A DNA stretch of 64,000 nt from Dryocosmus kuriphilus (Eukaryota; Arthropoda; Insecta; Hymenoptera; Cynipidae), in the NCBI GenBank assembly GCA_038277395.1, contig CM076193.1, positions 78,158,198 to 78,222,197 of the forward strand. Direction: 5' to 3'. The position numbers were made by a program, and so were the translations under genes. Positions 30,983 to 42,892 of this stretch are shown here, in pieces (position 1 is the stretch's first letter; each line of letters starts with the position of its first letter). The notes under the pieces are model-generated. The model saw nothing but the letters and a program-made list of their open reading frames with translations, did not search any database and was not told the DNA's origin.

Positions 30983-32518
30983 CTTATTAAGGACGTTCAC
31001 CAGCTCCACTCGTAGCCAAAAGTTTTGCGCACGATCGGTTCTTTCTCCGTATAGTGCAACCCTCTGACCCCTTCACGACTTTTAGCGTAAACTGTGCACA
31101 CTAACCCAAGTGAGGCAGTTCAGAGATTTATATGTAGACACACTAGTACGCCTTGGGATAGCGGAGACCTGGCAACGCTGTCGCCTGTATGTTGTCGCGG
31201 CTGCTATTCGCGGTGGGCACGAACTACAGAGGTGCTGCAATCGCAACCATCTGATTGGTCTGACTGCGTCACGTGGTCTGAAAACAGGATTTTTTTGTAA
31301 TGTTTACAAGTAGACTCGTAATTGATAACGTTTAATATTGATAAACAGTGATGTCCAGCTTAAAAGCAGTGTCAACTATATTGTTTAAATGTTGAATTAC
31401 AATAACGGTCAGTATTCAGATATATATGCATTGGTAGAGTAGCAAAAAAGGAATGTTATAAAGATGCTTATAGGTTAGGTTCTTGTGTCATATTTGAAAG
31501 AAAAAAAAAAAATTGTTTTGACATTAACTATTAATCCTAATCTTGTAAATTGTTTGTATAAAACGAGTGAAATGATTTTTTTATTGTTATAATCAATTTC
31601 AAAAAATAGGGAAGCAGTTTTCAAACCATATATGTTAAGTGCGGAGCTTGTTGATTGTGAAACAAAAAAAAAGGTATTTCCATATGATTTTACAAACAAT
31701 TTACAATTCTTTAAACAACTTACAACATTATTAATAATAACTGTGGACAGGACATTAATAAAGATCTAATTATAATTTTTTAACGTATGCCACACCAAAC
31801 GAACCTATAAGCATCAAGCACAATTTATTTTATTGCTGCTCTGCATATGAATATTACAACATGAATACTTACTGCTATTATAATACAACACTCAAACAAT
31901 ATATTATACACGGCGTTTACGTTGGTCACCACTTTTTATAAAAATTAAACGTAAAATTAGAGTAATCAGACTGTATTTTACATGATAAATAAACATGACG
32001 AGCCTGCACATATCGCTTTGTGAAGTGACCACCACGTTTCGAATATTCGTGCCCACCGCGAATATCAGTGTGCATATGCAAACACTCTCCCCGTTTCAAC
32101 TCTTATTCGGCTGCGCTACAGTGTTGCAATTCCTCCATGGCGGCTTTCCTTCTACTTGGCGATACGCTTCGAAATACCGTCAGATGAAGAACTTCGAATT
32201 AAAATTATGAATAAATGGTACCGCTAAGAATCTCCATTTTGTAATGTCATTCCTAACATCATTATGCATCATATATTACTTTCTAAGCACAATGTATAGA
32301 AAATTTCTGCTGCTATAAATGAAAATGTAAATCTTGATAATGCTTCGCCTATACCCTACATGTTAAAACACGCAACTTTGAGACTGAATATCTCCACTTT
32401 CGTACCGGCATGGTTCTTATAATTTATTGAATGTATAGATAACACTATTATTACCATATGATCAAAATTTTAAGCAAATGCATAGAAAGCCGTTTAGCCG
32501 GTGAACGTCCTTTATAAG
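30983..32518. mobile_element. 1.5-kb TIR element, no transposase
   Basis: CTTATTAAGGACGTTCACC at 30983 matches the complement of GGTGAACGTCCTTTATAAG ending at 32518. A second inverted pair lies inside (ATTCGCGGTGGGCACGAA at 31205 and its complement at 32046). The short reading frames at 31094-31313 fall in the GC-rich left part and have no recognisable motif. The target duplication is not clear. Confidence 0.5.
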
Positions 32519-32543
32519 GCCATGTGACACACCATTACATACG

Positions 32544-33140
32544 AATCCTATCTTATCGGCATTTTCTTTGGGACCAGCTGACGTCCACAAGGAATGAGAT
32601 CGAGTTTTCCATTTGTAAAATTTAATAAAAATCACTAAGGAACGTTTATCTGGTCCTAAATTTTTATAATTACAAAAAAAAGCCCAAAAAAAAATTGTTC
32701 AACATTTTTTGTGTAATTGTAAAAATTTAGGACTAGATAAACGTTCCTTAGTGCTTTTTATTTAATTTACCTTACCGCAATTTTTATTGGGCCCAACTTA
32801 CGTCCACATGAAATGAGATATCGAGTTGAAAATTTAGGAAACTAAATAAAAAGCACTAAGGAACGTTTTATCTGGTCCTAAATTTTTACAATTACAATAA
32901 AAAGCAAACGAAAATTTGTTCGAAATTTTTTTTGGAATTATAAAAATTTAGGGCCAGATAAACGTTTCTTAGTGCTTTTTATTTAATTTACCTTATCGTT
33001 ATTTTTATTGGGCCCAACTTACGTCCACAAGAAATGATATCCAGTTTAAAATTTGGGAATCTAAATAAAAAGCACTAAGGAACGTTTTATCCAGTCCTAA
33101 ATTTCCAATTCGATATCTCATTTCGTTACAAACGTCCATG
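32544..33140. repeat. Tandem satellite of about 220 bp whose monomers are palindromes
   Basis: CACTAAGGAACG recurs at 32633, 32854 and 33073 (periods 221 and 219). Each monomer has a boundary such as TTTTATTGGGCCCAACTTACG followed by TCCACA, and a roughly 130-bp inverted repeat joining AGCACTAAGGAACGTTTATC to its complement. Three boundaries and two and a half palindromes are present. Confidence 0.8.
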
Positions 33141-34199
33141 CGTGGCAATTTGAATGAAAAATCTAAAGTGTAATTTTATTAAAATATTTAGAGTACGTAG
33201 ATTCGTCTTTTGGAATCTTGCAATCTCCCTTTAAGCCAGCATAGAATTCTACATAGATTCTCATATGTATGTTACATCTAATTAAAAATTTTGCCACACA
33301 AGTTGTTTATGATAATAGTTATTGTTAACCTTTTAATTATTTTCGTGATTAAATATCATTTATACATCAATATAAAGCAATTTTGTCAAAGCCAAAATTT
33401 CTTTTACCGATAGTAACACTATTTGTCAATTTCTTCATCAAATTTATTTATAACAATTGAATGGAACAATAATCAAATTATTCGTATTTTTTACTCCCTA
33501 TGCATTGATTTAACGGGATGTAAAGTTTAGATATAAGCATTTACTAAAGCGAAAAAATTTTATTTAAACTATAAATGTTAATCCAGCTTTTTTTCTCCGC
33601 AAAACTAGATATTCCTGTTTCTGTTCCTGTTATGTCATAAGGAGCACATTTTAATTTGAAATTACTATAAATAACTTGAAACTACTTTCACCGCGCGTAC
33701 TGTCATCTTCTTTTCTTCTTAAAAAAAATGTATCTCGCTTGTAAGAATTCTTTATTTTGAATAAAATTTCTAGACAAGGCTGTAGATTTCTTAAACTTAT
33801 AAATTTTATTGATAATAATTAACACTAATTTGTAATATCTGTGCTGATTTTTCGAAGATTTTTATACTCTTTCAATGTTTTTATTTAAAATCTATCTGGA
33901 ATAGCGCCCATATTGAAATTGTGATAACGTCACTCGACGGTGGCGCGCCCAAGCATTCAGATCCCAATAATAAAATCTAGATAATTCTTGGATATAATAT
34001 AAAACCACAATGCTGTCAAAGTCAAATTTATCGTTTGTAACTAGTGTTGAAACGTTATTTTGGATTGTTTTATCTAATCTTCTTGAAACATATTTCTCAA
34101 TAGAGTTGTGTGGGAAGTTATTTAATTTAAGTAACACATAAACAATTTTTACGCTCTCATCCTAAAATTTTTTGTCAGATAATTTAATTGCTCTATCAA
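33141..34199. other. AT-rich spacer, nothing recognised
   Basis: No coding motif, inverted repeat or known element seen. The minus-strand frame at 33892-34137 has no recognisable features. Confidence 0.45.
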
Positions 34200-34203
34200 T
34201 TAA

Positions 34204-34679
34204 GGCTGCTGGCCGAGGTGTCAAAAAACTGTGCTGTCGCCTTAATTCCTATTCAATTCCATCTGTTTTCGTATATACGACTTATGTATTTTAAAGAGAC
34301 ACTTTGCAAAAAAATTTCCTCAACCCGGAAGGGGTTCACGGTTGTATGAGGTGCGCTTAGTATACAGTTTTCCGAAAAAAGTAAAAATATCTGTGCTAAA
34401 ATACGATAATGGAAAACCATTGGAACTCTTTCTCTACTTCCCCTCATTTGAACACTTTTCCATTATCGTATTTTAGCACAGATATTTTTACTTTTTTCGG
34501 GAAACTGTATACTAAGCGCACCTCATACAACCGTTAACCCCTTCCGGGTTGAGGAAATTTTTTTTGCAAAGTGTCTCTTTAAAATACATAAGTCGTATAT
34601 ACGAAAACAGATGGAATTGAATAGGAATTAAGGCGACAACACATTTCTAACCTATTTTTCGACACCTCGGCCAACAGCC
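34204..34679. mobile_element. 476-bp foldback MITE with TTAA duplication
   Basis: The arms of about 215 bp are inverted almost end to end (GGCTGCTGGCCGAGGTGTC at 34204; complement with ACAGCC ending 34679), leaving a loop of about 45 bp near 34415-34460. TTAA flanks both sides (34200-34203 and 34680-34683). TTAA plus GG-starting ends suggests a Kolobok- or piggyBac-mobilised element. CAACCCGGAAGGGGTT near 34321 is an additional small hairpin. Confidence 0.8.
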
Positions 34680-34683
34680 TTAA

Positions 34684-36699
34684 GTTGTTAATAACCGAAA
34701 TTTTATTTTTATAGTAGCAACAAAATTTACATGGAATATTATTTTCCTACACTGATCAACAACAAACAATATCGTAATCATAAAACTGTAACAATTTGTG
34801 TAAATATAGTTTTTGATTTAAAGAAGGAAGAGGGTTTTGTTAAAAGAATGAATGTAATTTTGGACGTTAAAGGTAAACTTGAGTTTGGATTTAGATAATT
34901 TGAATCTTGTTTTTTCATTTGAAAATGTATATCGTTAGGTAGTTTTGTCCAAAAGTAAACTTTAATTTAGCGTAATTTTGTATTAAGTCACTTTTTCGAA
35001 TCAGTCTTTTAATGGTTAATCACAGCTTCGCGATAGCTCGGAAGAAACCTACTTTATGTTTTAAATTCAAAATTTAATGCCTTCAGGTCTTCTTATTTAT
35101 CAGTGAAAAATTTGTTCAATCATAAGTAAAACTTTTGTCGCCATACGAAGAAAGCGTTCACGAGCGTTCTTTAGAAGTTACACGTCTGCCACTTTAACCG
35201 CAAAGTTATTCCAGGCGATGTGATAACAAGGTTCGTCAGAGTTCGATAATGCGTTATCACGATCCAATGAGACATCTTGTGGCACGCAGTTCGCGTTCCG
35301 ATCTAAAAACCGTGTAATTTCCAAGTCAAAGGATTTTGCCTCTTTAGAAACGACAGATCAACGAAACAACGAACCGATGTGACTCTACGATTTACGAGAA
35401 TTTATCGATCACATTATAGGGCATCGGCTTTCAGTTCGACTTAAAAAAATGTACGGATCATTTTCAACAGGTCAAAAAAAATGATAACTTAAAACCTATA
35501 TTTGTAAAGAATATTGAAAGATATTCCCTATAGAATATCATTAAATATTAAGAAACGAATGATATGTAATTATATTTCATTATATTTACAATAATGCTTT
35601 AAAAATAATTTATAATTTTAAACAGTACAGTTTCAACGGATTGTATTTAGGCTAGGAACGTTTGCGGTTTTTCAATAAAAACCTCTGGTCCGACAGTGGG
35701 ACTCATTTCTCGTTAACAGACCTTTTCATTTCAATTCGGATATTAGTGGTGCGCATACGCGGTCGCCATCACACTTTGCCGCCAGTTCAAAATTTTCGGT
35801 CCCTTTTGGTGATTCAGGTAAAAATGTGTACAAATGCGTATATTTTGAAACTCATTTCTTATGTGATAATTCTGTATTTAAAGTAAAAGTTTAATAAAAG
35901 ATTATCTAGAAGAACTCAATCTGAACACTTCGGGGGTCATCTGACATATTTAGAAAGAGTGCGAGGTTATAATTACGAACTGTCAAAAGTTACGCGAGGC
36001 GCGGAGGGAACGTTCAACAAGATTGGTAGAAAGTTCACCCCCCCCCCCCCCCCCCCCCCCCCCGACTCCCTTTCCCGCTCCACAATCGCATTGCAATATA
36101 TATCGCATAACTATAGCATCAGCCTTATAATTATCATATATTTATTTTCAAGCATTATAAAAAAAAAGTTTCGTCATTGAAATCCTTATTTAATTAATAA
36201 TTTTATCACTTAAACTGTAAAAAACTCAGTGTTTCCACAAAAAAAGGTCAGATAGTCTCTGGTTGCATATTATAGAAGTTAGGTTAGATTGTGGTTATAA
36301 ATACATAATCTTGAATTTTGTCCATTATTCATGGTTCTTTCTGTGGAATTTCAAATTTATCTGATCAAATTCCTTCTTACCGAATTTCAGAAGTGATTTC
36401 GAGACGGAAATAAGAAAGAAATTACATTTTTGAGAACGCTTCGAAGATTTCTCGCTTTTAACAAAGCCATATGAACGACGTTTCCTCGATTCTCGTTTTC
36501 TGCATAATATTTATTCCGATATTAGATGAATTTATTTAATACAACCTTTTTTTCACAAACGTTTCCCAAAGTATTATTAAAATCATATTTATTAACATTC
36601 GTAATTGGATTCTACTATACAAATGACCGAAAACTGACAGGACTAAAAAGACAGCACTAAAAAGTAACTGAAATGAACAGATCTATTAAAAGTATAGAA
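34684..36699. other. Region without a recognised element; holds a C26 tract
   Basis: Mostly AT-rich. 35120-35430 and 35650-35820 are less AT-rich and could contain host regulatory or exon sequence, but no frame or motif supports this. A run of 26 C lies at 36038-36063. Confidence 0.4.
36038..36063. repeat. Poly-C tract, 26 bases
   Basis: An uninterrupted run of C in otherwise AT-rich sequence. It produces a proline run in the reading frame at 35959-36180, which is therefore not a credible gene. Confidence 0.9.
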
Positions 36700-36702
36700 T
36701 AA

Positions 36703-37291
36703 AGCCCGGCGCACACGATGATTGTTTTTCCTGCTGGTTTGCTTGATTGGAGCTGTGATGGCTGCCGTGCAGGCTGGCTTGCCTGTAGCCAGGCCGGCTC
36801 CGTTGCAGTTTCGATTCACACGAAGCTTGCTGCTCTGCTGGCTTGCTGCTCTGCTGGCTCCACTGATTGCTGATCTGCTGGCTACACAGTTTGAGGACCA
36901 TTTGTCACAATATGGCAGACATTGCGGCAATTCGCCGCAGATAACTTCTTCCTGCGACCATTTTTTGGAAACATCCATTTTAAAATTTGCAAAACACTTC
37001 ACACAACTTCACAATAAACTACTCTGCACTGCTCCAAATTATCGTCTGCTGCAATGTGTCAACGATGCAACAGCTCACGTGACACTTTCCTCGCCTGTGA
37101 TTGGCTGAAGGCTTTAGCCTGCAAGAAAACTAGCAAGAAATATAGCACCGGTTCAATCAGGGAATCCAGCTAGAAAACCAGCAGCGTAGCCTGCAGGTGA
37201 CGTCATTTTCCAGCAAGCCAGCCTGCACGGCAGCCTGCACGGCTCCAATCAAGCAAACCAGCAGGGAAACAATCATCGTGTGCGCCGGGCT
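36703..37291. mobile_element. 589-bp MITE with TAA duplication (PIF/Harbinger-like)
   Basis: AGCCCGGCGCACACGATGAT at 36703 is inverted against ATCATCGTGTGCGCCGGGCT ending 37291; the match is about 50 bp with few mismatches, through GGTTTGCTTGATTGGAGC. TAA lies on both sides (36700-36702, 37292-37294). The inside has CTGCTCTGCTGGC repeats that leave frames open on both strands; these are composition effects, not genes. Confidence 0.75.
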
Positions 37292-37679
37292 TAAGAGGTC
37301 TGTTCGAGTTCGAAACTCACAGCATTGGATTCTCACTATATGTATACTATCGAACTCTAACTTCGATTCGAACGAATATCCTTTAGGGAGATTAGAGATA
37401 TTACCATTTCCAACAGACTCACACTGACAGAAAAAAACGAAAGATAAACTTTAACATTGATTCCAGGTTAAAAACTCTCTGCAACAGAAATTAACTTTGT
37501 CGGATGAACTTTATACTTTAACGGGAGAATTTCACGTTTTTAAACTAAACTCGGATCTTTCGTCTCATAATGGCTTATTGTACCCGAAAAGTAGCGAAAG
37601 CTACGACACCAGCGCAGCCGTACCTAGGTAAAGGTTAGAAGTGTTTGGTGTGATCTTCGATTTTCTGCTGTCGAGAAAA

Positions 37680-38460
37680 ATGGATCAGAAAACTTGCATC
37701 AAATTTTGTGTAAACAATGTAATTCAGTGCTCCAAAACACTTGAAATGTTGACAGTGGCATACGGCGAGTCTACTTTGAGCAAAAAAATGTTTATAAGTG
37801 GCACAAGCTCTTCCAAGAAGGCCGAGAAGACACCAAGGACGAATCTCGCTCTGGACGTCCCAGCACGTCAATAAATGATGAAAGCGTTGAAGGAGTGAAG
37901 AATATGGTATTGGGGAATCGTCGAATCACTGTTAGAGAAGTTGCTGCAGATGTCGGCATCTCGGTTGGCTCGTACCATGCAATTGTTTCCGATGTTTTGG
38001 GCATGAAATGTGTGGCAGCGAAATTTGTTCCGAAACTGCTTAATTTTGACCAAAAGAACCGTCTAATGAGCATCGCTCAAGAGCTGTTAAATGACCTCAA
38101 TAATGATCCTGACATTCTCAAAAGGGTTATAACTGGTGACGAATGATGGGTATATGGTTATGATGTCGAAACCAAAGCCCAATCGTCCCAATGCAAGACC
38201 CCGGACGACCCTGCGACTTTTTCCTGTTCCCAAAACTGAAGAGACACATGAAAGGACGGACATTTGCAACGCTTGAGGAGATAAAGAATGCATCGTTGGA
38301 AGAACTCAAGGCTATACCAAAAAGTTCTTATCAGAAGGGCTTCGAGGATTGGAAAAAGCGTTGGCACAAGTGTGTTTTTTCTGTCCTACTGCTGAACCTT
38401 GCGTCACGCGTTACAATCGTTACTATCGAAATTGTGCTATTAAAAAAAATAATAATTTAA
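37680..38460 (+). pseudogene. mariner-family transposase remnant with internal deletion
   Basis: ATG at 37680 starts MDQKTCIKFCVNNVIQCSKT. After a frame break near 37780 the helix-turn-helix linker (EDTKDESRSGRPSTSINDES) and RRITVREVAADVGISVGSYH follow. The first catalytic block reads VITGDE then a TGA stop then WVYGYD (about 38133-38163). The sequence then jumps to PCDFFLFPKLKRHMKGRTFA and YQKGFEDWKKRWHKC (38206-38370), so the segment with the HDNA aspartate is deleted. It is related to but distinct from the copy at 334, with different defects. The last C-terminal residues are replaced by AT-rich sequence. Confidence 0.88.
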
Positions 38461-38727
38461 ATAAATTTAAAATAAATAAAAATAAATAAATAAAATTATG
38501 AAATTATACAATACACTTTTCTGGTCTCCTATTTTTGTCCTAATAAGGAAGGCATTGAAGACATCCGTTTGCTTTTAGAATCAACTTGCGAAAAAAAATA
38601 TCTCTTCCCTGTATCTTATACGAACATCTGCCTTTTAAATGAATTAAGCTCCAGCATTTAAGAACCAATGAACCCCAGCTATTCCAACATTATTCACAAA
38701 ATAATATTTTTTTTTTTTGATATACAT

Positions 38728-39217
38728 TTTTACATTCTCATCAGAGAAGGTATTAGATTTATGTAAAATTTGACCCCTCCCCCAGTTTTCATCAAATCTC
38801 CACGTTTTGAGACTCCCTGAGTCAGAAAAAACGGTTTTTACGACGGTGTCTGTCTGTTTTCGTCTGTGGACGCGATAACTTTCGAAGGACTTATCGGATT
38901 GGGTTGGGCTTTGGCACACTTCTTTAAGGCGTAAAAAGAAAGCAAGAGTTAGTTAACCAGCGGTTTTTGACAAACGGTTTTGGTTTTATCCATCAAAAAA
39001 CGGTTTTTTACAAAATCACAAAATCGATTTTCCGGCTAAACTATGAGAGATACAAAAAAAATGTAAGAAAGTAAAATTGTTCACCTCAAAAAATCTACAA
39101 ATTTTGTTTTAACCATTTTTTGATAAAATGCACGGTTTTTGTTTTAATCGACAAAACGTTACTGAAAATAAAAAATTTCAAATTTACCGCCAAACTATGC
39201 AAGATACGAAAAAATCA
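38728..39217 (+). mobile_element. GH repeat, left part only
   Basis: Starts at ACATTCTCATC (38732-38742) after T5. It contains CCCCTCCCCC at the place where the copy at 41591 has a G35 run, a very short microsatellite, the MDKTKT/LVN block and one tandem unit, and stops after CTATGCAAGATACGAAAAAA. The hairpin end is missing. Confidence 0.85.
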
Positions 39218-41590
39218 TCCGTTTTTCATTTATAATTAATAAAGTACTTTATCTAACGCAACATGAAGAGACGCGTGAATCATATGATTCATGAATTTCT
39301 TCATGTTTGTTTTTGTACTGAAAGTAGCCATCTCTGTGACAGTGAGGAGTGGAAGACAGTACAGAAAAGAGCACTTTTAACACCTAGCATTCAACAATGC
39401 CCGAAACTGTACTGTACTGGGCGCATTTGCCCAGTGTACATTGTTGCACGCCGTACTAATCAAGACCGTTAACCTAACCTTGGAAACCTAACCCTCGAAA
39501 ATGACAATTTTATTGCTGCACCTAGTCAAAGTATGCTTTCCTGTCAGTTCAATTTGGTTAGGTTTTGCGGAACATTCACAGAAATCCCAACTTCCCAAGT
39601 ATCTTTCGTGAGATCTGAGCAACACTGCCTGATGGATTTTTTTCAAACGGGCTGGTGACTTAAGCTGATTAGTTGACGGCCTAAAAACACAAGAAGTTTT
39701 TTTTTTTTTTTGAAGTTCTGACATTAAAAATCCTTAAAAAATTTTAAATAATGGAAATTATAATTCGAATTGGGTTTCACAAAATTAAAAATGACATTCT
39801 TCGGAAAGAAAGCCTTTTAAAACGCGAGACAAAATGTGCGGGTTTATTAAAAAATTGTCACATTACCAATGCATAGTCGAACAAATCGACAGAAGTTTTT
39901 TAAAAGTACGAAAAACACACCGAAAAAGGATAACGCGAAAATGATATGAATATTTTCATTACATTCAATAACGATTATTTTTTAATATGTGTTTTCTCAA
40001 CTTTTTTAGAATACAGGAAGAAATAATTAAATTTTTTTCCATATATTATCCTTCTTTAAAAAATGGAAATTTCTCAGAGTTTAGAGGAGCTTTTTTATTT
40101 TCTGGGAATTCAGAGCTGTAGGCCTCTTTTCTATATAGGATCTTCAGATTTTTCTCCATCAATAAAGTATATTAGATTAAATAATATGCAAAAATAAAAA
40201 CAGTGCTCGTTGAATAATATTAAAATAATATTACCGAGTATGATATTTCACAACTGTGTAGTGAAAAATCTGACTTTGTCTCCAACTTTTTCATCAAAGG
40301 TGGTGATCTGTTCTACAGTGAAAGCCGTGAAAAAGGTACATCGAGATTGTTTCTTCAAGGCATTAAAATTAACGAGATAGGGCATTTCTGCATTATTTTT
40401 GCACGAAAATAGTTAAAGAATTTGGTAAATTTAAAAACTTTCGAAATTTCCTGGAACATTTAAACATTCGATAACTATTCCAGATTTTTCCAGCTCTGTA
40501 GGAACCATGTTTTTATTAGAAAAATAGTAAAATAACGTAACATTAAATTAGAAGTTACTTAAAATTTTCTGCATTATTATGTTCTTCAACGCAAAATAAT
40601 TGAAATATTTAAAAAAATTTTTTAAAATGTACTTTTTATTACAGTTTATTTAGTTTATCAATTTATTTCAAGATAATTTCTATTTATTTCTGTATTAAAA
40701 ATGTTCATCAACTGAGCTTTGCCTAGCTCAAATTAAGCCAAGATCACTTGAGTTTTTAAGATATGAAAAGGTCAGCTTAACTTACGAGACAGCACCTCGA
40801 ACTTAGCTTAAATTAATCTGAATAATCATGAGCTCAACTTAACTCAAATAAATTTTGCACCTCTCTACTTATTTCACTTTTGCACACCTTTACTTATTTC
40901 ACTTTTGAAAATTAAATGAAAAAAAAAGTTAAACCTATTTGGTCTCCGCGATTAAAACAGCAAGTAACATTAAATGTGAGAACAATTTTGATGTGCGAGA
41001 AGTTCAGAAGTATGAGAACAAGGGAGGACTGTGAGCTGAATTGAGAACCACTGGATGAAATCGACCAATCGACGAAGGTCCACAATGCGTGTTGTGGGAT
41101 GCAAATCGGGCGTGTAGATTGTACAAACTTGAACCTTTTGTCTGTTGTCCTGCTTTGCCCGCTGCTCCATTTCACTGTGCCTGGTTCTATATCTAGACTC
41201 GTTCACTCCTGTCAACTTGCCGTCCAAGGTGAGCAGACCGATTTGGCGAAGGCGCGTCGGTCACATCCAGTGACCAGTCGTCCGTAGATGTGACTCGAGA
41301 TGGAACCAAATAGTACCTGATAGTCATAGTGGATAGTCTATTAGTTAAATACAACCACAGAATACAAATCCTTCCTTTCCCTCAGCGATCATCTTTCCAA
41401 CTTCCTTCAAGGCAACAAGTATCTGCCATATTGCCAGTCACATGTTCTTTTTATTTAAACATTTATGTCGATTTGGCAAAAACTTTACGTGATAAAAGGG
41501 AAGTCATTTTATTCTTGACAATTGTTTTTCTTCACTAAAATATTTACTTCAAGTGCTGCACATTTACGATTTGACGTGACGTGATTTGAC
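39218..41590. other. AT-rich region, one unassigned frame
   Basis: No element boundaries seen. A GC-richer part (40960-41290) has a minus-strand frame that starts MDGKLTGVNESRYRTRHSEM (41227 downward) and, further upstream in the same frame, LRQIGLLTLDG after a TGA. It might be an old exon or retroposed fragment. I recognise no family. Confidence 0.35.
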
Positions 41591-42528
41591 GACTCGCGCT
41601 TCGCGCTCGATAGATTATTCATCTCGCGCTACGCGCTCGGTGTTTATGGATCGTATAAACCTTTAAATTAAAAATTACAAAAGAAATTATTTTACTTAAG
41701 GCTCTATCGCCCTTAAGGAATACATTCTCATCATGACACTCGCGCTTCGCGCTCGATAATTACATTTTTCAAAACACATTGTAGATTGGTAAAGCTCTTT
41801 GTGATTTTCCAAATTTTCACAATACAGGATTTCGATTCTTAAAAGTAAAACGATGAGACTTCTAAATAAATTTTGTAGCTCTTTCCAAGGTGAACAATTC
41901 TGCTTGTTAATATTTTCTCATATCTGGCATAGTTTTGCTGAAAAGTGGTTTTCTCTATATTTCATAACATATTTCACGAATAACTCAAAAACTACGCGTC
42001 TGCTCAAAAAAATGATAGAAAGCAAATTTTAGATCTTTTTGAGGCGAACAACTTTGTTTATTATTATTTTTCCGTATCTTGCATAGTTTGGCGGGAAATT
42101 TGAAATTTTTTATTTTTAATAACGTTTTATCGATTAAAACAAGAACCGTTCATTTTATCAAAAAACGGTTAATACAAAATTTGTAGATTTTTTTGAGATG
42201 AACAATTTTACTATCTCACATTTTTTTTGAATCTCTCATAGTTTAGCCGGAAAATTGATTTTTTGATTTTGTGAAAACCGTTTTTGATGGATGAAACACC
42301 ATAACCGTTGGTCAAAAGTGGCTGGTTAACGAACTCGTCCTTACTTTTTATGCTTTAAAGAGGTGTGCCAAAGCGCAACCCAATCCGATTAGTCCTTCGA
42401 AAGTTATCGCGACCACAGAAGACGACGACAACGACAACGACGCCGACAACAACAGACAGACACAGTCGTAAAAAAAAAACCGTTTTTTCTGACTCAGGGG
42501 GGTTTCAAAACGTGGAGATTTGATGAAA

Positions 42529-42567
<39 letters not shown>

Positions 42568-42612
42568 TCAAATTTTACACAAATCTAATTACCTTCTCTG
42601 ATGAGAATGTAA
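41591..42612 (-). mobile_element. GH repeat, hairpin end partly lost
   Basis: Begins in the CTCGCGCTTCGCGCTCG hairpin region (41592) without the terminal GCCCG stem-loop, keeps the internal GATGAGAATGT (inverted, near 41724) and ends at GATGAGAATGT 42600-42610. The ORF-like block has a frameshift at its start (GATGAAACACCATAACC). A G35 tract lies at 42532-42566. Confidence 0.87.
42532..42566. repeat. Poly-G tract, 35 bases, inside a GH copy
   Basis: The longest homopolymer G run in the window. It is expanded from a CCCCTCCCCC-type block seen in the copy at 38728. Confidence 0.9.
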
Positions 42613-42892
42613 TTAAACACTTTTTATTATATGGGATAAAGTTACTTTTCAGCATAAACCACGATAAGACAACTGCATATATATTTGACTGGTCAAAAAA
42701 ACATGTTTGGTGGTCGATTTTTGACCACCACAGGTTAAAAATTGTGGAAAATTCTTTTACATCCCGAACGACAGGCCACATGATAAACCTCTGCGTTAAT
42801 TCATAAAGCAGTCTCTGTTTTTGAATAATTGAAAAATAACTCACCCAATCCATAATTTTATTTATAAAAGGAGGAGGGTCAGTAAGGGCCGT

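Noticed and set aside
35959..36180. Proline-rich frame
   Set aside because: The prolines come from a C26 homopolymer; no other support.
36643..37108. Frames of 71-128 codons on both strands at 36643-37108
   Set aside because: They lie inside a TAA-flanked MITE with CTG-rich repeats; openness on both strands is a composition effect.
40912..41290. Host exon on the minus strand (VCTIYTPDLHPTTRIVDLRR region)
   Set aside because: The composition is suggestive, but there is an upstream in-frame stop, no clear splice acceptor and no family recognised; not called as a gene.
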